Shown piece after piece: positions 1-8,750 of a stretch of 33,390 bases of DNA. A program made the position numbers and the translations under genes. The notes beneath the pieces were generated by a model, which searched no databases, was not told the origin of the DNA, and saw nothing but the letters and a program-made list of their open reading frames with translations. Location: positions 1 to 33,390 of the forward strand of contig JAHECK010000025.1 of the NCBI GenBank assembly GCA_024641785.1, written 5' to 3'. Position 1 is the first letter of the stretch; each line of letters begins with the position of its first letter. The DNA is from Flavobacteriales bacterium. Lineage in GTDB: Bacteria > Bacteroidota > Bacteroidia > Flavobacteriales_D > JAHECK01.

Positions 1-398
1 TTGTTTCGGTAATTCTTAGTTTCCGGGGCAGCGATGATCGGATTCCAATCCTTAACCTCCAAATGTCCTAAACGAGTAAACTGATCGATTACCTGCTGCT
101 CTTTATATTTTAATTGAAATTCATACTTCATATTTTGCCATTTGCAACCTCCGCAAACTCCAAAATGAATACAAAACGGTTCACTTCTTTCAGCACTTAA
201 TTCATTTATAGAAACAACCTTGGCTTCTAAATAACTTTTCCGCTTTTTAGTAACCTGAACATTCACTAAATCTCCCGGTACAGCACCTGTGACAAAAACA
301 ACTTTATCTTCATGTTTACCCAATGATTTCCCTTGCGAAGCCACTTTCTCGATTCGCAAATTTTCAATAATTACATTTGGTTTTTTCGTCCTAGCCAT
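1..398 (-). CDS. rlmD: 23S rRNA (uracil-5-)-methyltransferase, RlmD/RumA type (N-terminal part)
   Basis: The gene reads leftward from an ATG at 398-396 and leaves the window, so only about 132 N-terminal residues are visible. Residues 1-65 form a TRAM-like RNA-binding domain (VTGAVPGDLVNVQVTKKRKS). It is followed by the Cys cluster C76-x5-C82-GG-C85-K-W, typical of the [4Fe-4S] site of RlmD/RumA-type enzymes. Known members methylate C5 of a 23S rRNA uridine using S-adenosylmethionine. The catalytic SAM domain lies outside the window, so intactness and exact target (U1939 versus another uridine) cannot be judged. A TAAATTTG promoter-like octamer sits 17 bases upstream of the start. The gene diverges from the ornithine aminotransferase gene. 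Confidence 0.88.
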   Translation of the reverse strand, partial: MARTKKPNVIIENLRIEKVASQGKSLGKHEDKVVFVTGAVPGDLVNVQVTKKRKSYLEAKVVSINELSAERSEPFCIHFGVCGGCKWQNMKYEFQLKYKEQQVIDQFTRLGHLEVKDWNPIIAAPETKNYRN

Positions 399-415
399 TC
401 CTCAAAATTTGAGGG

Positions 416-423
416 CAAATTTA
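416..423 (-). promoter_or_regulatory. Candidate -7 promoter element of rlmD
   Basis: The minus strand reads TAAATTTG followed by CC, an exact match to the Bacteroidota -7 consensus TAnnTTTG, 17 bases before the start codon. No clear -33 TTG is seen at the usual spacing. A small inverted repeat, CTCAAA/TTTGAG (401-413), lies between it and the ATG. Confidence 0.45.
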
Positions 424-572
424 GTCTTGTTATTTTATATATGAAGTCATAAATGGCTTTTATCATTATTTAAATTGAAATCTTCTTAAAAAATGAATGG
501 AATGAAAAACCTCTAAAGATTAATAGCCTATCATTTAAACAATATTAACTCAGGGATTCAGTACATTTTATC

Positions 573-580
573 TATTTTCG
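573..580 (+). promoter_or_regulatory. Candidate -7 promoter element of rocD
   Basis: TATTTTCG followed by CA lies 34 bases before the ATG. It differs from TAnnTTTG by one base (C for T), and the same variant recurs upstream of the genes at 11673 (-) and 11841 (+). No -33 element is evident. Confidence 0.35.
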
Positions 581-614
581 CATTAATCTTAGGAACTTTC
601 TAATACTAAATAAT

Positions 615-1865
615 ATGGAAGAGTTGAAAACAAAAACTTCTAATAAGGCAATCGATTTAGAAAATAAGTACGGTGCACATAATTATCATCCATTACCGGT
701 TGTTCTTGAACGAGGTGAAGGGGTCTATTTATGGGATGTTGACGGAAAAAAATATTTTGACTTTCTCTCTGCATATTCTGCAGTAAATCAAGGTCATTGT
801 CATCCTAAGATTGTAAAAGCACTTACGGATCAGGCAAGTAAATTGACTTTAACATCAAGAGCTTTTTACAATGACTCCTTAGGTGAATACGAAAAATATA
901 TTTGCGAGTATTTTGGTTTTGACAAAGTACTTCCTATGAATAGCGGGGCGGAAGCTGTTGAAACAGCACTAAAAGTATGTCGTAAATGGGGATACGTTAA
1001 AAAAGGGATTCCTAAAAATGAAGCTAAAATTATCGTCTGTAAAAATAATTTTCACGGTCGTACCACTACTATTGTTTCTTTTAGTGATGATCCCGTTGCA
1101 CATGATCATTTCGGTCCATATACACCTGGTTTTATTAGCATTCCTCATAATAATTTAAATGCTTTAGAAAAAGCCTTGGAAGATCCAAACATTGCAGGAT
1201 TTTTGGTTGAACCTATTCAAGGGGAAGCAGGAGTATTTGTTCCAGATGAAGGTTATTTATCATCAGCTGCAGCAATGTGTAAAGCAAAAAATGTACTTTT
1301 TATAGCTGATGAAGTTCAAACCGGAGTCGCTCGAACCGGAAGGTTACTTGCAGTAGATTACGAAGATGTTGTTCCAGATATACTTGTTTTAGGGAAGGCG
1401 ATTTCCGGAGGAGTTTATCCTGTTTCGGCAGTTTTAGCTAATGATCATATTATGGACGTAATAGGACCCGGTCAACATGGAAGTACCTTTGGAGGGAATC
1501 CGATTGCAGCAAAGGTGGCTATTGCAGCTTTACAAGTGGTGAAAGAAGAGAAATTAGCAGAGAGTGCTTTCTACCTTGGAAATATATTTAGAACCGCTTT
1601 AGGAGAAAGGATCTCAAAACATCCTTTAGTTCGTCAGATAAGAGGTAAAGGACTATTAAACGCCTTACTAATAAATGATACTGAGGATTCTTCAACAGCC
1701 TGGGATATTTGTTTGAAGTTAAGAGATAATGGACTTCTGGCTAAACCTACACATGGTAATATTATTCGATTCGCTCCACCATTAGTCATGAGTGAAGAAC
1801 AAATTCTTGAATGTGTTGATATTATCTGTAATACCATTAAAGAATTCCAAGTTGAGAAAAAGTAA
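615..1865 (+). CDS. rocD: Ornithine--oxo-acid transaminase (ornithine aminotransferase)
   Basis: A 416-residue class III PLP-dependent aminotransferase, full length for the ornithine aminotransferase family. The PLP lysine is K261 in VLGKAISGG. The cofactor-binding Asp is in FIADEVQTG (D232). The STFGGNP loop and the [12 protein letters not shown] phosphate-binding segment (about 109-120) are intact, as is the N-terminal [13 protein letters not shown] characteristic of ornithine aminotransferases. The enzyme transfers the delta-amino group of ornithine to 2-oxoglutarate, giving glutamate-5-semialdehyde for proline or glutamate metabolism in the cytoplasm. It starts at an ATG and is followed 49 bases later by a HAD phosphatase gene on the same strand, so co-transcription is possible. 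No argininase or proline gene is nearby. Confidence 0.93.
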   Translation: MEELKTKTSNKAIDLENKYGAHNYHPLPVVLERGEGVYLWDVDGKKYFDFLSAYSAVNQGHCHPKIVKALTDQASKLTLTSRAFYNDSLGEYEKYICEYFGFDKVLPMNSGAEAVETALKVCRKWGYVKKGIPKNEAKIIVCKNNFHGRTTTIVSFSDDPVAHDHFGPYTPGFISIPHNNLNALEKALEDPNIAGFLVEPIQGEAGVFVPDEGYLSSAAAMCKAKNVLFIADEVQTGVARTGRLLAVDYEDVVPDILVLGKAISGGVYPVSAVLANDHIMDVIGPGQHGSTFGGNPIAAKVAIAALQVVKEEKLAESAFYLGNIFRTALGERISKHPLVRQIRGKGLLNALLINDTEDSSTAWDICLKLRDNGLLAKPTHGNIIRFAPPLVMSEEQILECVDIICNTIKEFQVEKK

Positions 1866-1914
1866 TAGCTAACTGAGCGTTTAATCCGTTCTCACATCTT
1901 TTGTTTAAGTGAAT

Positions 1915-2400
1915 ATGAAAGTAGTTTTTCTGGATCGTGATGGTATTATTAACGTTGAAAGAGGGGAGTATACCTTTAAAATAGAGGATTTAAAAATAGT
2001 ACCTGATCTTCTTGAGTCTGCATTGCTTTTTTATAATGCAGGTTATAAATTTATCATAATTTCAAATCAGGGTGGAATTTCGAAAGGAATTTATTCAAAA
2101 AAAGAAGTCCTTCAAATAGACAACATTTTACGTAAAACTTTCGTAGAAAAAGGAATGGAAATACTGGATAGTTTTTATTGTCCGCATTATGATGGGATTG
2201 AAAACTGTTTGTGCAGAAAGCCAAAAAGTTTAATGCTTGAAAAAGCACTGGCTAAATATGATATTCAAAATGAAGACACACTTTTTATTGGGGATAGTGA
2301 GCGCGATAGAAAAGCAGGAGAGTCTTTGTCTATTAAAAGTTATTTGGTAAAGGCGAATAGTTCTATTTTAAAGCTCAGTAATTTATTATTAAATGAGTAA
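1915..2400 (+). CDS. HAD-superfamily phosphatase, GmhB/HisB-N type
   Basis: A protein of about 161 residues. The HAD nucleophile motif is D7-R-D9-G, motif II is IIISNQ (48-52), and motif III/IV is GDSERDRKAG. A zinc-site signature C89-P-H91 ... C98-L-C100-RKP matches D-glycero-D-manno-heptose-1,7-bisphosphate 7-phosphatase (GmhB) and the HisB N-terminal domain. GmhB acts in ADP-heptose synthesis for lipopolysaccharide; HisB-N is a histidinol-phosphatase. No heptose or histidine genes are adjacent, so the substrate is not settled. I chose the ATG at 1915, which puts DRDG at the usual distance from the N-terminus; a GTG at 1909 would add two residues. The 3' end overlaps the next gene by 8 bases, suggesting translational coupling. 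Confidence 0.8.
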   Translation: MKVVFLDRDGIINVERGEYTFKIEDLKIVPDLLESALLFYNAGYKFIIISNQGGISKGIYSKKEVLQIDNILRKTFVEKGMEILDSFYCPHYDGIENCLCRKPKSLMLEKALAKYDIQNEDTLFIGDSERDRKAGESLSIKSYLVKANSSILKLSNLLLNE

Positions 2401-3238
2401 ATTAAATTATAACGGAAAGCTAATAAGTGAAAGTGATGCCCCTTCTTTTTATAGATCAAGGGCTTTTAGGTATGGAGATGGTTTATTTGAGACAATTAGA
2501 GTAATAAATGGTAAACCCGTTTTCCTAGAAAATCATATAGATCGCCTAAATAAAGGTTTGGCTGTTTTTCAGATTACTCAACCTGATATCCTTTTAGAAG
2601 ACAATTTGGAAAAAGCTATTCTTGAACTGAGTAAAAAAAATGGAATTGAAAAAGGAGGCTATTGCAGGTTGTTTGTTTGGCGTGATTCTGAAGGAAGGTA
2701 TATGCCCGAAACAGATAATTCGAGCTTCATAGTCGAAATTAATCCTTATCCAAACAATCTTTTTTTATTAAGCAGATCGGGGAAAAGCATTGATATTTAT
2801 CAAGATATGCGAAAGCAGATCAATTTAACATGCCAGTTTAAGACCTTAAGTTCTCAATTAAATATTTTTGCTGCTATTCACGCCAGAAACAAAGGAGTTG
2901 ATAATAATTTGGTTACCAATGAAGATGGAATGATCATAGAATCGACAAACTCTAATTTATTTATTGTAAGCAATGGAACGATCTATACACCGCCTTTAAG
3001 TGATGGGTGTGTTGGAGGAACCATGAGAATGAATGTGATCAATGCGGCTCTTGAAATTAATGTTAGAGTTTATGAGTCAAGTCTTAATCAACAACATCTT
3101 TTAATGGCGAATGAAATTTTACTGAGTAATTCAATCGTTGGGATCGAATGGGTTAACGCATTTAAACATAAACGTTATTATTCTACTGTAGCTTCAAAGC
3201 TTGTTGATCAGTTAAATAGAGATGCATTAAAACTTTAA
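2393..3238 (+). CDS. Class IV PLP-dependent aminotransferase (aminodeoxychorismate lyase / branched-chain aminotransferase family)
   Basis: A 281-residue fold-type IV PLP enzyme. The N-terminal block FRYGDGLFETIRVINGKPVFLE with the downstream HIDRL is typical. The PLP lysine is K150 (QFKTLSS), and ESTNSNLFIV (about 188-197) plus the late VGGTMR cofactor-binding segment are present. The family includes 4-amino-4-deoxychorismate lyase (PabC, folate pathway), branched-chain aminotransferase and D-amino acid aminotransferase. Sequence reading alone does not separate them; the length fits PabC or D-amino acid transaminase better than the roughly 300-350-residue IlvE forms. The start codon lies inside the end of the HAD gene (ATGAGTAA overlap). 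It converges with yqgE, leaving only 12 bases between stop codons. Confidence 0.8.
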   Translation: MSKLNYNGKLISESDAPSFYRSRAFRYGDGLFETIRVINGKPVFLENHIDRLNKGLAVFQITQPDILLEDNLEKAILELSKKNGIEKGGYCRLFVWRDSEGRYMPETDNSSFIVEINPYPNNLFLLSRSGKSIDIYQDMRKQINLTCQFKTLSSQLNIFAAIHARNKGVDNNLVTNEDGMIIESTNSNLFIVSNGTIYTPPLSDGCVGGTMRMNVINAALEINVRVYESSLNQQHLLMANEILLSNSIVGIEWVNAFKHKRYYSTVASKLVDQLNRDALKL

Positions 3239-3250
3239 GAAAGAGAAACT

Positions 3251-3823
3251 TTAATTAAAGTTAGGATCAATAGGGAAGTTAGCTAACATTGCATATTCAT
3301 CTCCCATTATACGAAGAGATTGCGACCACAAATTGTCGTATTTAGTATCCATGATCTGATTGGTAGTAGCATCTGAAACGATCCAGCTTTTTTCCTTTAA
3401 TTCCCATGCAAGTTGGTCTTTACCCCAGCCGGAATATCCTACGAAGAAACGAATGCTTTTAGCAGGGACTAGTCCTTGATTCATTAATTCTTTTATCTCA
3501 TCAAAATCTCCTCCCATATAAATATTCTCAAACACATGTAAACTACCGGAAACTTTATCTCCTAGCGTATGCAAATAGAATACAGAATCTTTCTGAACAG
3601 GCCCGCCAATACTTACTTTTGCCTTTGTATCGACGATATCTTTGATGACATCAGATAATTTGATCTTAATATAATTATTCAATACAAATCCAAATGTTCC
3701 ATGTTCATTGTGATCACAAAGAAGAATCACGGTTCTTTTAAAATGAGGATCACTTAAGAAAGGTTCTGAAATTAATAATCGACCTTTTGCCGGTGCTAAT
3801 ATTTTATTCTTATCTGAATCCAT
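3251..3823 (-). CDS. YqgE/AlgH family protein (UPF0301)
   Basis: 190 residues, the usual length for the DUF179/YqgE/AlgH family. The whole-family pattern is visible: GRLLISEPFLSDPHFKRTVILL at the N-terminus, FGFVLN, GGPV in the middle, and FFVGYSGWGKDQLAWEL near the C-terminus. No signal peptide or membrane segment is seen, so it is predicted cytoplasmic. The molecular function of the family is not established; AlgH was named for a proposed role in alginate regulation in Pseudomonas. It starts at ATG 3823-3821. The minus strand upstream has TATTTTGGC, a near match to the TAnnTTTG promoter element. Confidence 0.9.
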   Translation of the reverse strand: MDSDKNKILAPAKGRLLISEPFLSDPHFKRTVILLCDHNEHGTFGFVLNNYIKIKLSDVIKDIVDTKAKVSIGGPVQKDSVFYLHTLGDKVSGSLHVFENIYMGGDFDEIKELMNQGLVPAKSIRFFVGYSGWGKDQLAWELKEKSWIVSDATTNQIMDTKYDNLWSQSLRIMGDEYAMLANFPIDPNFN

Positions 3824-3919
3824 AAGACCTTTAGTATGCTTAACGTAAATTAGCCAAAATAGTTGTTCTATAATAACTTCTCACTTGATATTTTTAAAGT
3901 TAAAACTGTGAATTAATCA

Positions 3920-3949
3920 TTTGATTTAAATAAAAATCTATTAATCTTG
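3920..3949 (+). promoter_or_regulatory. Candidate promoter of the phosphoesterase-like lipoprotein gene
   Basis: TTTG at 3920-3923 and TAATCTTG at 3942-3949 are separated by 18 bases, approximating the Bacteroidota -33/-7 pair (TTTG, TAnnTTTG) with one mismatch in the -7 element. The -7 element ends 26 bases before the TTG start codon. Confidence 0.4.
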
Positions 3950-3975
3950 CAATCGCATATAAAAGCACTGAAACT

Positions 3976-4899
3976 TTGAAATATATCTTCTTATTATTAA
4001 GCATCTTTTTGTTAGTATCCTGTAATAACAACAGTGAAAATAAAGATTTGGTCCAAAAAGTTCATTTTAAGGATAAATTAGACAGTCTTCATACCGGTTT
4101 TAATAGTATCGAATTAACAAAAGAGTATATTCAATTGAATAAAGACACAATCACTCTGGTAACTTTCGGACATGTATATGCGTTGCTTTATCATGAGGAT
4201 GTTTTTGATGCCTTGATTACATTAATTAACGATCAGTCTCCTGATTATGTGTGGGTTTTGGGTGACGTCGTTTACAATAATTCTGATGAGGAATGGGCAT
4301 ATCTTCAGGAAAAATATAAAGGAATCAATGCCAGACGATTTCATGCTGGAGGTAATCATGATATGAATTATCATTATGAACGATACTTCGGTGTCACCGA
4401 TAATCAGTGGGAAGCAGAAAGTCGCTTTTTAAAGAATATTGGATACCGTTACATTACTCTGGAGGACGATTTCTCTAATTATATGATGATAAATATGAAT
4501 GACTCCTTAAATAGAATAGAAGAGTATTTGAATGAAATGAAACCTCAATTGAATCCCGACAAACCTTCAATTTTATTTACCCACCATTGTGTTTGGCATA
4601 AGACAAGGAGCATTGCGGAAGATCCAAAAACATGGGTAAAGAAAAGTTTCGACCGAGATTCTATATTACCGCAGCTAAAAGAATTCGATTATTTGATTCA
4701 TGGAGATTGGGCTCAAGAGTATTATTCTTCAACTTTTTCTTTTCAAGGGGTAAATCAAAATGTAATGGGAGTGGGGAATCTGAGCGAGGGGGACCCACTT
4801 TATATTACAACGATCAAGATAACAAAAGACAGTTTATGGTCTTATCCGATCTTTGTTACGATTCCTGATGCATCTACTTGGAAAGCAAAAAGTCCTTAA
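3976..4899 (+). CDS. Lipoprotein with a degenerate calcineurin-like metallophosphoesterase domain
   Basis: 307 residues starting at a TTG. Residues 1-15 are a hydrophobic signal ending in the lipobox LVSC (C16), so it is predicted to be a lipid-anchored envelope protein. Metallophosphoesterase landmarks follow: VLGDVV (G96-D97), GGNHD (G126-D129) and FTHHCVWH (H203-H204). The first canonical motif D-x-H appears as F64-G-H66, lacking the Asp. The last canonical motif GHxH appears as IHGDW (241-245), lacking both histidines of the standard pattern. Catalytic activity is therefore uncertain: it could use altered metal ligands or be a pseudoenzyme. Part of the 3' end, including the stop codon, forms the left arm of the following terminator. 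The gene is monocistronic between yqgE and clpB. Confidence 0.75.
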   Translation: MKYIFLLLSIFLLVSCNNNSENKDLVQKVHFKDKLDSLHTGFNSIELTKEYIQLNKDTITLVTFGHVYALLYHEDVFDALITLINDQSPDYVWVLGDVVYNNSDEEWAYLQEKYKGINARRFHAGGNHDMNYHYERYFGVTDNQWEAESRFLKNIGYRYITLEDDFSNYMMINMNDSLNRIEEYLNEMKPQLNPDKPSILFTHHCVWHKTRSIAEDPKTWVKKSFDRDSILPQLKEFDYLIHGDWAQEYYSSTFSFQGVNQNVMGVGNLSEGDPLYITTIKITKDSLWSYPIFVTIPDASTWKAKSP

Positions 4900-4915
4900 T
4901 TTCTTAAGGACTTTT
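4888..4915. terminator. Bidirectional intrinsic terminator between convergent genes
   Basis: A perfect 12-bp stem (AAAAGTCCTTAA / TTAAGGACTTTT) with a 4-base loop lies between the lipoprotein gene and clpB. On the minus strand (clpB transcript) it is followed by five T residues; on the plus strand by TTTTC. The TAA stop of the lipoprotein gene is the last part of the left arm. Confidence 0.8.
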
Positions 4916-4931
4916 CTTAGTATTCTGTGAA

Positions 4932-7562
4932 TTATTCATTCACAATTTCAGATTCTTTTGATTTGGGAAGTGCCTCATTTTTAAATAACACTTTAGCATC
5001 TTTGAAATCTAAAATGATCTTCGTATCAGGGGAGACCACACTGGATAAAATATCTTTCGATAACTTATTTAAGATCTCTTTTTGAATTACCCGTTTGATC
5101 GGTCGTGCACCATATTGAGGATCAAATCCAACTTCTGCGATATAATATAAAGCTCTGTCAGTCCAGCTTAATTCTATATCTGATTTTTTTAGCCTTTTAG
5201 CAACCGATTGAAGATTCAGTTCAACAATATCTTTAATATTTTCCCTACTTAACGGAGTAAACATAATAACATCATCGATGCGATTTAGAAATTCGGGACG
5301 AACATGTTTTTTCAATTCTTCAAATACCAGTTCGCTGGTTTGCTCCATGATCTCATCTTCATTCACATCATTTAAACGCTCGAATTGCTCCTGAATAATA
5401 TAAGAACCAATATTCGACGTCATAATAATGATGGTATTTTTAAAATTAACCAATCGACCCTTATTGTCTGTTAGCCTTCCATCATCTAGAACTTGTAGTA
5501 GAATATTAAAAACATCCGGATGCGCTTTTTCTATCTCATCGAGAAGTACTACAGAATACGGTTTTCTTCTAACGGCTTCAGTTAATTGACCACCTTCTTC
5601 ATAACCAACATAACCCGGAGGAGCACCAACTAATCTACTTACAGAATGTTTTTCCTGATATTCACTCATATCGATTCGAGTCATCGCAGTATCATCATTG
5701 AACATGAAATCACTCAATGCTTTTGCCAATTCCGTTTTACCCACTCCAGTTGTGCCCAGAAAGATAAATGACCCGATTGGTCGATTTGCATCTTGTAAGC
5801 CTGCTCTTGATCTTCTAACGGCGTCTGAAACAGCCTCAACTGCTTTGTATTGCCCAACTACTCGCTTATGCAATTCATCCTCAAGACGAAGTAATTTTTG
5901 TCTTTCGCTTTCTAACATTCGATTAACCGGAATACCGGTCAATTTCGAGATCACTTGAGCAATTTCTTCAGAATCAACTTCCTCTTTTATCATTTTACTT
6001 TTAGATTGTTCAATCGCAAGTTGTTTTTTAAGTTGATCCAACTCTTCTTGCGCTTGCTTCATCTTACCATATCTGATCTCCGCTACTTCACCATAATTCC
6101 CTTCTCTTTCAGCTCTTTCCGCTTTTGTTTTCAATTCATCACCTTGAGACTTAAGTTGTTGGATCCGATCGATCAATTCCTTCTCTGCTTTCCATTTGGC
6201 TAGATAATCCGAACGAGTATCATTTAAATTTGCCAGATCAGCATCGAGTACTTTTAACTTTTTATGATCTTTTTCCCTTTTAATGGCTTCTCTTTCTATT
6301 TCGATCTGCATGATCTTACGTTCGATTTCATCCAACTCCTCAGGCTTTGAATTCATCTCCATACGAATCTTCGAAGCTGCCTCATCGATCAGGTCGATCG
6401 CTTTATCTGGTAAAAAACGATCACTTAAATAGCGTTGAGACAATTCCACCGCTGAGATAATCGCAGAATCTTTGATGAGTACTTTATGATGCACTTCATA
6501 TTTCTCTTTGATTCCTCTTAAAATTGAGATTGCATCTTCAGTAGAAGGTTCATCTACTAATACTTTTTGAAATCTGCGTTCTAGCGCTTTGTCTTTCTCA
6601 AAATATTTTTGATACTCATCTAGGGTAGTGGCACCAATAGCTCTAAGTTCACCACGTGCAAGTGCAGGCTTTAAAATATTTGCGGCATCCATTGCACCTT
6701 CTCCTTTTCCTGCTCCAACTAAGGTGTGTATTTCGTCGATAAACAAAATAATTGAACCCTCAGCTCCAATCACTTCTTTAACCACTGATTTAAGTCGCTC
6801 TTCAAATTCTCCTTTATATTTTGCTCCGGCGATCAATGCGCCCATATCAAGGGAATACACTTTTTTCGATTGCAAATTTTCAGGCACGTCTCCATTGATG
6901 ATGCGATGTGCAATCCCTTCAACAATTGCTGTTTTACCAACACCCGGTTCGCCAATTAATACAGGATTATTTTTGGTTCTTCTCGATAAGATCTGAAGTA
7001 CTCTGCGTATTTCATCATCTCGCCCTATTACAGGATCTAATTTCCCTTTTTCCGCTTCTAAATTCAGATTAATAGCATATTTACTTAAAGCGTTATAGGT
7101 TTCTTCCTGACTTTGAGAAGTAACGCGATCTCCTTTTCTTAGATCATGCATCGCTTGAACCAAGCCTTTACGGGTAATTCCATTATCATTCATTAATCGC
7201 GAAATCTGGTCATTACTATCCGTTAAAGCAAGTAAGAGATGTTCGATCGAAACGAATTCATCATTAAATTCCTTTAAATAAGTGAAACTTTTATTGATCG
7301 TAGTACTTAATGATCGGGACAGTTGGACATCGCCTCCACTTACGCGAGGAAAAGTATTTATGATACTCTCTAATGCTTCAGTGAATCGCTCCATATTCAC
7401 CCCTAATTTTTTAAATAAAAAAGGAGTTACATTTTCATCTACTTCAAGGATACCTTTTAATAAGTGAGCATTTTCTACAATTTGCTGTCCATTACTAAGT
7501 GTAATTTGCTGTGCTTGTTGTAAGGCTTCCTGCGACTTAATTGTTAATTTATTTATATCCAT
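4932..7562 (-). CDS. clpB: ATP-dependent chaperone ClpB (protein disaggregase)
   Basis: 876 residues, full length. The N-terminal Clp repeat domain covers about 1-145. AAA+ module 1 has Walker A GEPGVGKT (204-211) and Walker B ILFIDEIH (272-279). A long charged coiled-coil middle domain (about 405-530) is the ClpB hallmark. AAA+ module 2 has Walker A GTTGVGKT (603-610). There is no ClpP-binding VGF-type loop, which agrees with disaggregase rather than protease-partner function. ClpB works with DnaK in the cytoplasm to dissolve heat-induced aggregates. I saw no CIRCE-type inverted repeat in the 189 bases upstream and no exact TAnnTTTG element, so its heat-shock control is not apparent. A terminator lies beyond the stop codon. 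Confidence 0.97.
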   Translation of the reverse strand: MDINKLTIKSQEALQQAQQITLSNGQQIVENAHLLKGILEVDENVTPFLFKKLGVNMERFTEALESIINTFPRVSGGDVQLSRSLSTTINKSFTYLKEFNDEFVSIEHLLLALTDSNDQISRLMNDNGITRKGLVQAMHDLRKGDRVTSQSQEETYNALSKYAINLNLEAEKGKLDPVIGRDDEIRRVLQILSRRTKNNPVLIGEPGVGKTAIVEGIAHRIINGDVPENLQSKKVYSLDMGALIAGAKYKGEFEERLKSVVKEVIGAEGSIILFIDEIHTLVGAGKGEGAMDAANILKPALARGELRAIGATTLDEYQKYFEKDKALERRFQKVLVDEPSTEDAISILRGIKEKYEVHHKVLIKDSAIISAVELSQRYLSDRFLPDKAIDLIDEAASKIRMEMNSKPEELDEIERKIMQIEIEREAIKREKDHKKLKVLDADLANLNDTRSDYLAKWKAEKELIDRIQQLKSQGDELKTKAERAEREGNYGEVAEIRYGKMKQAQEELDQLKKQLAIEQSKSKMIKEEVDSEEIAQVISKLTGIPVNRMLESERQKLLRLEDELHKRVVGQYKAVEAVSDAVRRSRAGLQDANRPIGSFIFLGTTGVGKTELAKALSDFMFNDDTAMTRIDMSEYQEKHSVSRLVGAPPGYVGYEEGGQLTEAVRRKPYSVVLLDEIEKAHPDVFNILLQVLDDGRLTDNKGRLVNFKNTIIIMTSNIGSYIIQEQFERLNDVNEDEIMEQTSELVFEELKKHVRPEFLNRIDDVIMFTPLSRENIKDIVELNLQSVAKRLKKSDIELSWTDRALYYIAEVGFDPQYGARPIKRVIQKEILNKLSKDILSSVVSPDTKIILDFKDAKVLFKNEALPKSKESEIVNE

Positions 7563-7628
7563 AACTTTAATTCTTTACAAAGGCTTATTACAATTAATAA
7601 ACCATTCGGAATTCTCTTAAAGATACAG

Positions 7629-7665
7629 AAAAAATGGCAGGTTTGAAAGAATCAAAGCTGCCATT
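7629..7665 (-). terminator. Intrinsic terminator of the fumarylacetoacetase-family gene
   Basis: Arms AATGGCAG (7633-7640) and CTGCCATT (7658-7665) pair, and inner arms TTTGA/TCAAA extend the stem past a single mismatch around a 5-base loop. Read on the minus strand, the hairpin runs into six T residues. It lies 87 bases beyond the stop codon at 7752 and upstream of clpB. Confidence 0.7.
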
Positions 7666-7751
7666 ATTGCAATTTTAAAATGCTGATATTTATATAACTA
7701 CATATATTACTTCAATTTATAGTTTAAGCAAAAGATGTATGCATTTAATAC

Positions 7752-8744
7752 TTATTCACTTGGAGAATATTCCTTTACAAGCTGATCAATTTTACCAAAA
7801 ATAGAATGACCATTTTTGTCTTTCATTTCAATTTGTATATGGTCCCCAAATTTCATAAATGGGGTAGAAGCTTTTCCATCTTTAATAATTTCAAGGCATC
7901 TCACCTCTGCTAAGCAACTCGATCCATTTGGACTTCCCTGATTCGCTACGGTACCGGATCCAATGACTGTACCTGCCATTAATGATCGTGACTTAGCAGC
8001 ATGTGCGATCAACTGACCAAAATCGAAAGTCATATCAACTCCTGCATTGGGCGAACCAATTAATTGTCCATTCAGAATAGAAATTAAAGGCAGATGTAAC
8101 TTTGCATCTTTCCATTGACCATCCAGTTCATCCGGTGTTACGGCAACAGGAGTAAAACTTGTCCATGGCTTGGATTGGTAAAATCCAAATTGTTTTCCTA
8201 ATTCTCCGGGTATTAAATTTCGAAGAGAAACATCATTTACTAAAGCGATCAATTTAATGTGTTTTCGCGCATTTTCAGGACTGATTCCTGCTGGAACATC
8301 ATCCGTAATTACAACTACTTCAGATTCGAAATCAATTCCCCATTCTTCTTTCTCGATCAGGATATCATCTTTGGCACCAATAAAAGCATCAGATGCACCC
8401 ATATACATTAATGGATCCGTCCAAAAAGATTCGGGTAATTCTGCACCGCGGGCCTTTCGTACAAGCTCTACATGGGTTACATAGGCACTTCCGTCGGCCC
8501 AATGGTAGGAGCGAGGGATAGGAGCCATTGTCATCGAAGAATTAAAATCGATCGTATTAGTAAGAGAACCGGAATTTAATTCTTTATAGATCTTTTCGAG
8601 AACAGGAGATATTTCTTTCCAGTTATCCAAAGCTTCTTGCATCGTCCTGGCAATATCTTTAACGACAACAGCTTTAGATAGATTTTTGCTTACTACAACT
8701 AATTGGCCGTCTCGTGTTGAATTTTTAATCGTTGCTAATTTCAT
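7752..8744 (-). CDS. Fumarylacetoacetate hydrolase (FAH) family protein
   Basis: 330 residues with a recognisable FAH fold. The metal-ligand cluster DFESEVVVI (E-x-E) is followed by LVNDVSLRNLIP (Asp ligand), QFGFYQSKPWTSFTPVAVTP, and the late glycine-rich GSGTVANQGSPNGSSCLAE that is characteristic of fumarylacetoacetases. The family hydrolyses C-C bonds of acylpyruvate-type substrates. True fumarylacetoacetase (last step of tyrosine/homogentisate breakdown) is the most likely activity, but no other tyrosine-degradation gene is in the window. The gene starts only 6 bases after the stop of the upstream secreted dehydrogenase-like gene, so the two are probably co-transcribed. No signal peptide is seen; the product should be cytoplasmic, unlike its operon partner. 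Confidence 0.82.
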   Translation of the reverse strand: MKLATIKNSTRDGQLVVVSKNLSKAVVVKDIARTMQEALDNWKEISPVLEKIYKELNSGSLTNTIDFNSSMTMAPIPRSYHWADGSAYVTHVELVRKARGAELPESFWTDPLMYMGASDAFIGAKDDILIEKEEWGIDFESEVVVITDDVPAGISPENARKHIKLIALVNDVSLRNLIPGELGKQFGFYQSKPWTSFTPVAVTPDELDGQWKDAKLHLPLISILNGQLIGSPNAGVDMTFDFGQLIAHAAKSRSLMAGTVIGSGTVANQGSPNGSSCLAEVRCLEIIKDGKASTPFMKFGDHIQIEMKDKNGHSIFGKIDQLVKEYSPSE

Positions 8745-8750
8745 TATTAA

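Noticed and set aside
3247-3262. Palindrome AACTTTAATTAAAGTT between the class IV aminotransferase gene and yqgE as a terminator
   Set aside because: It is A+T-only except for two pairs, lacks a loop and lacks a T tract, so it is unlikely to terminate transcription.
4632-4868. Second open frame within the phosphoesterase-like gene on the same strand
   Set aside because: It is a shifted reading frame of a gene with clear motifs and a signal peptide; the product shows no domain.
4926-4944. Short inverted repeat TGTGAAT/ATTCACA at the clpB stop as a DnaA site or terminator
   Set aside because: It only partly matches the DnaA box, overlaps coding sequence, and a much stronger terminator lies just beyond it.
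5698-6996. Plus-strand open frames opposite clpB
   Set aside because: They mirror the conserved clpB coding sequence, have no recognisable motifs, and lie wholly inside a certain gene.
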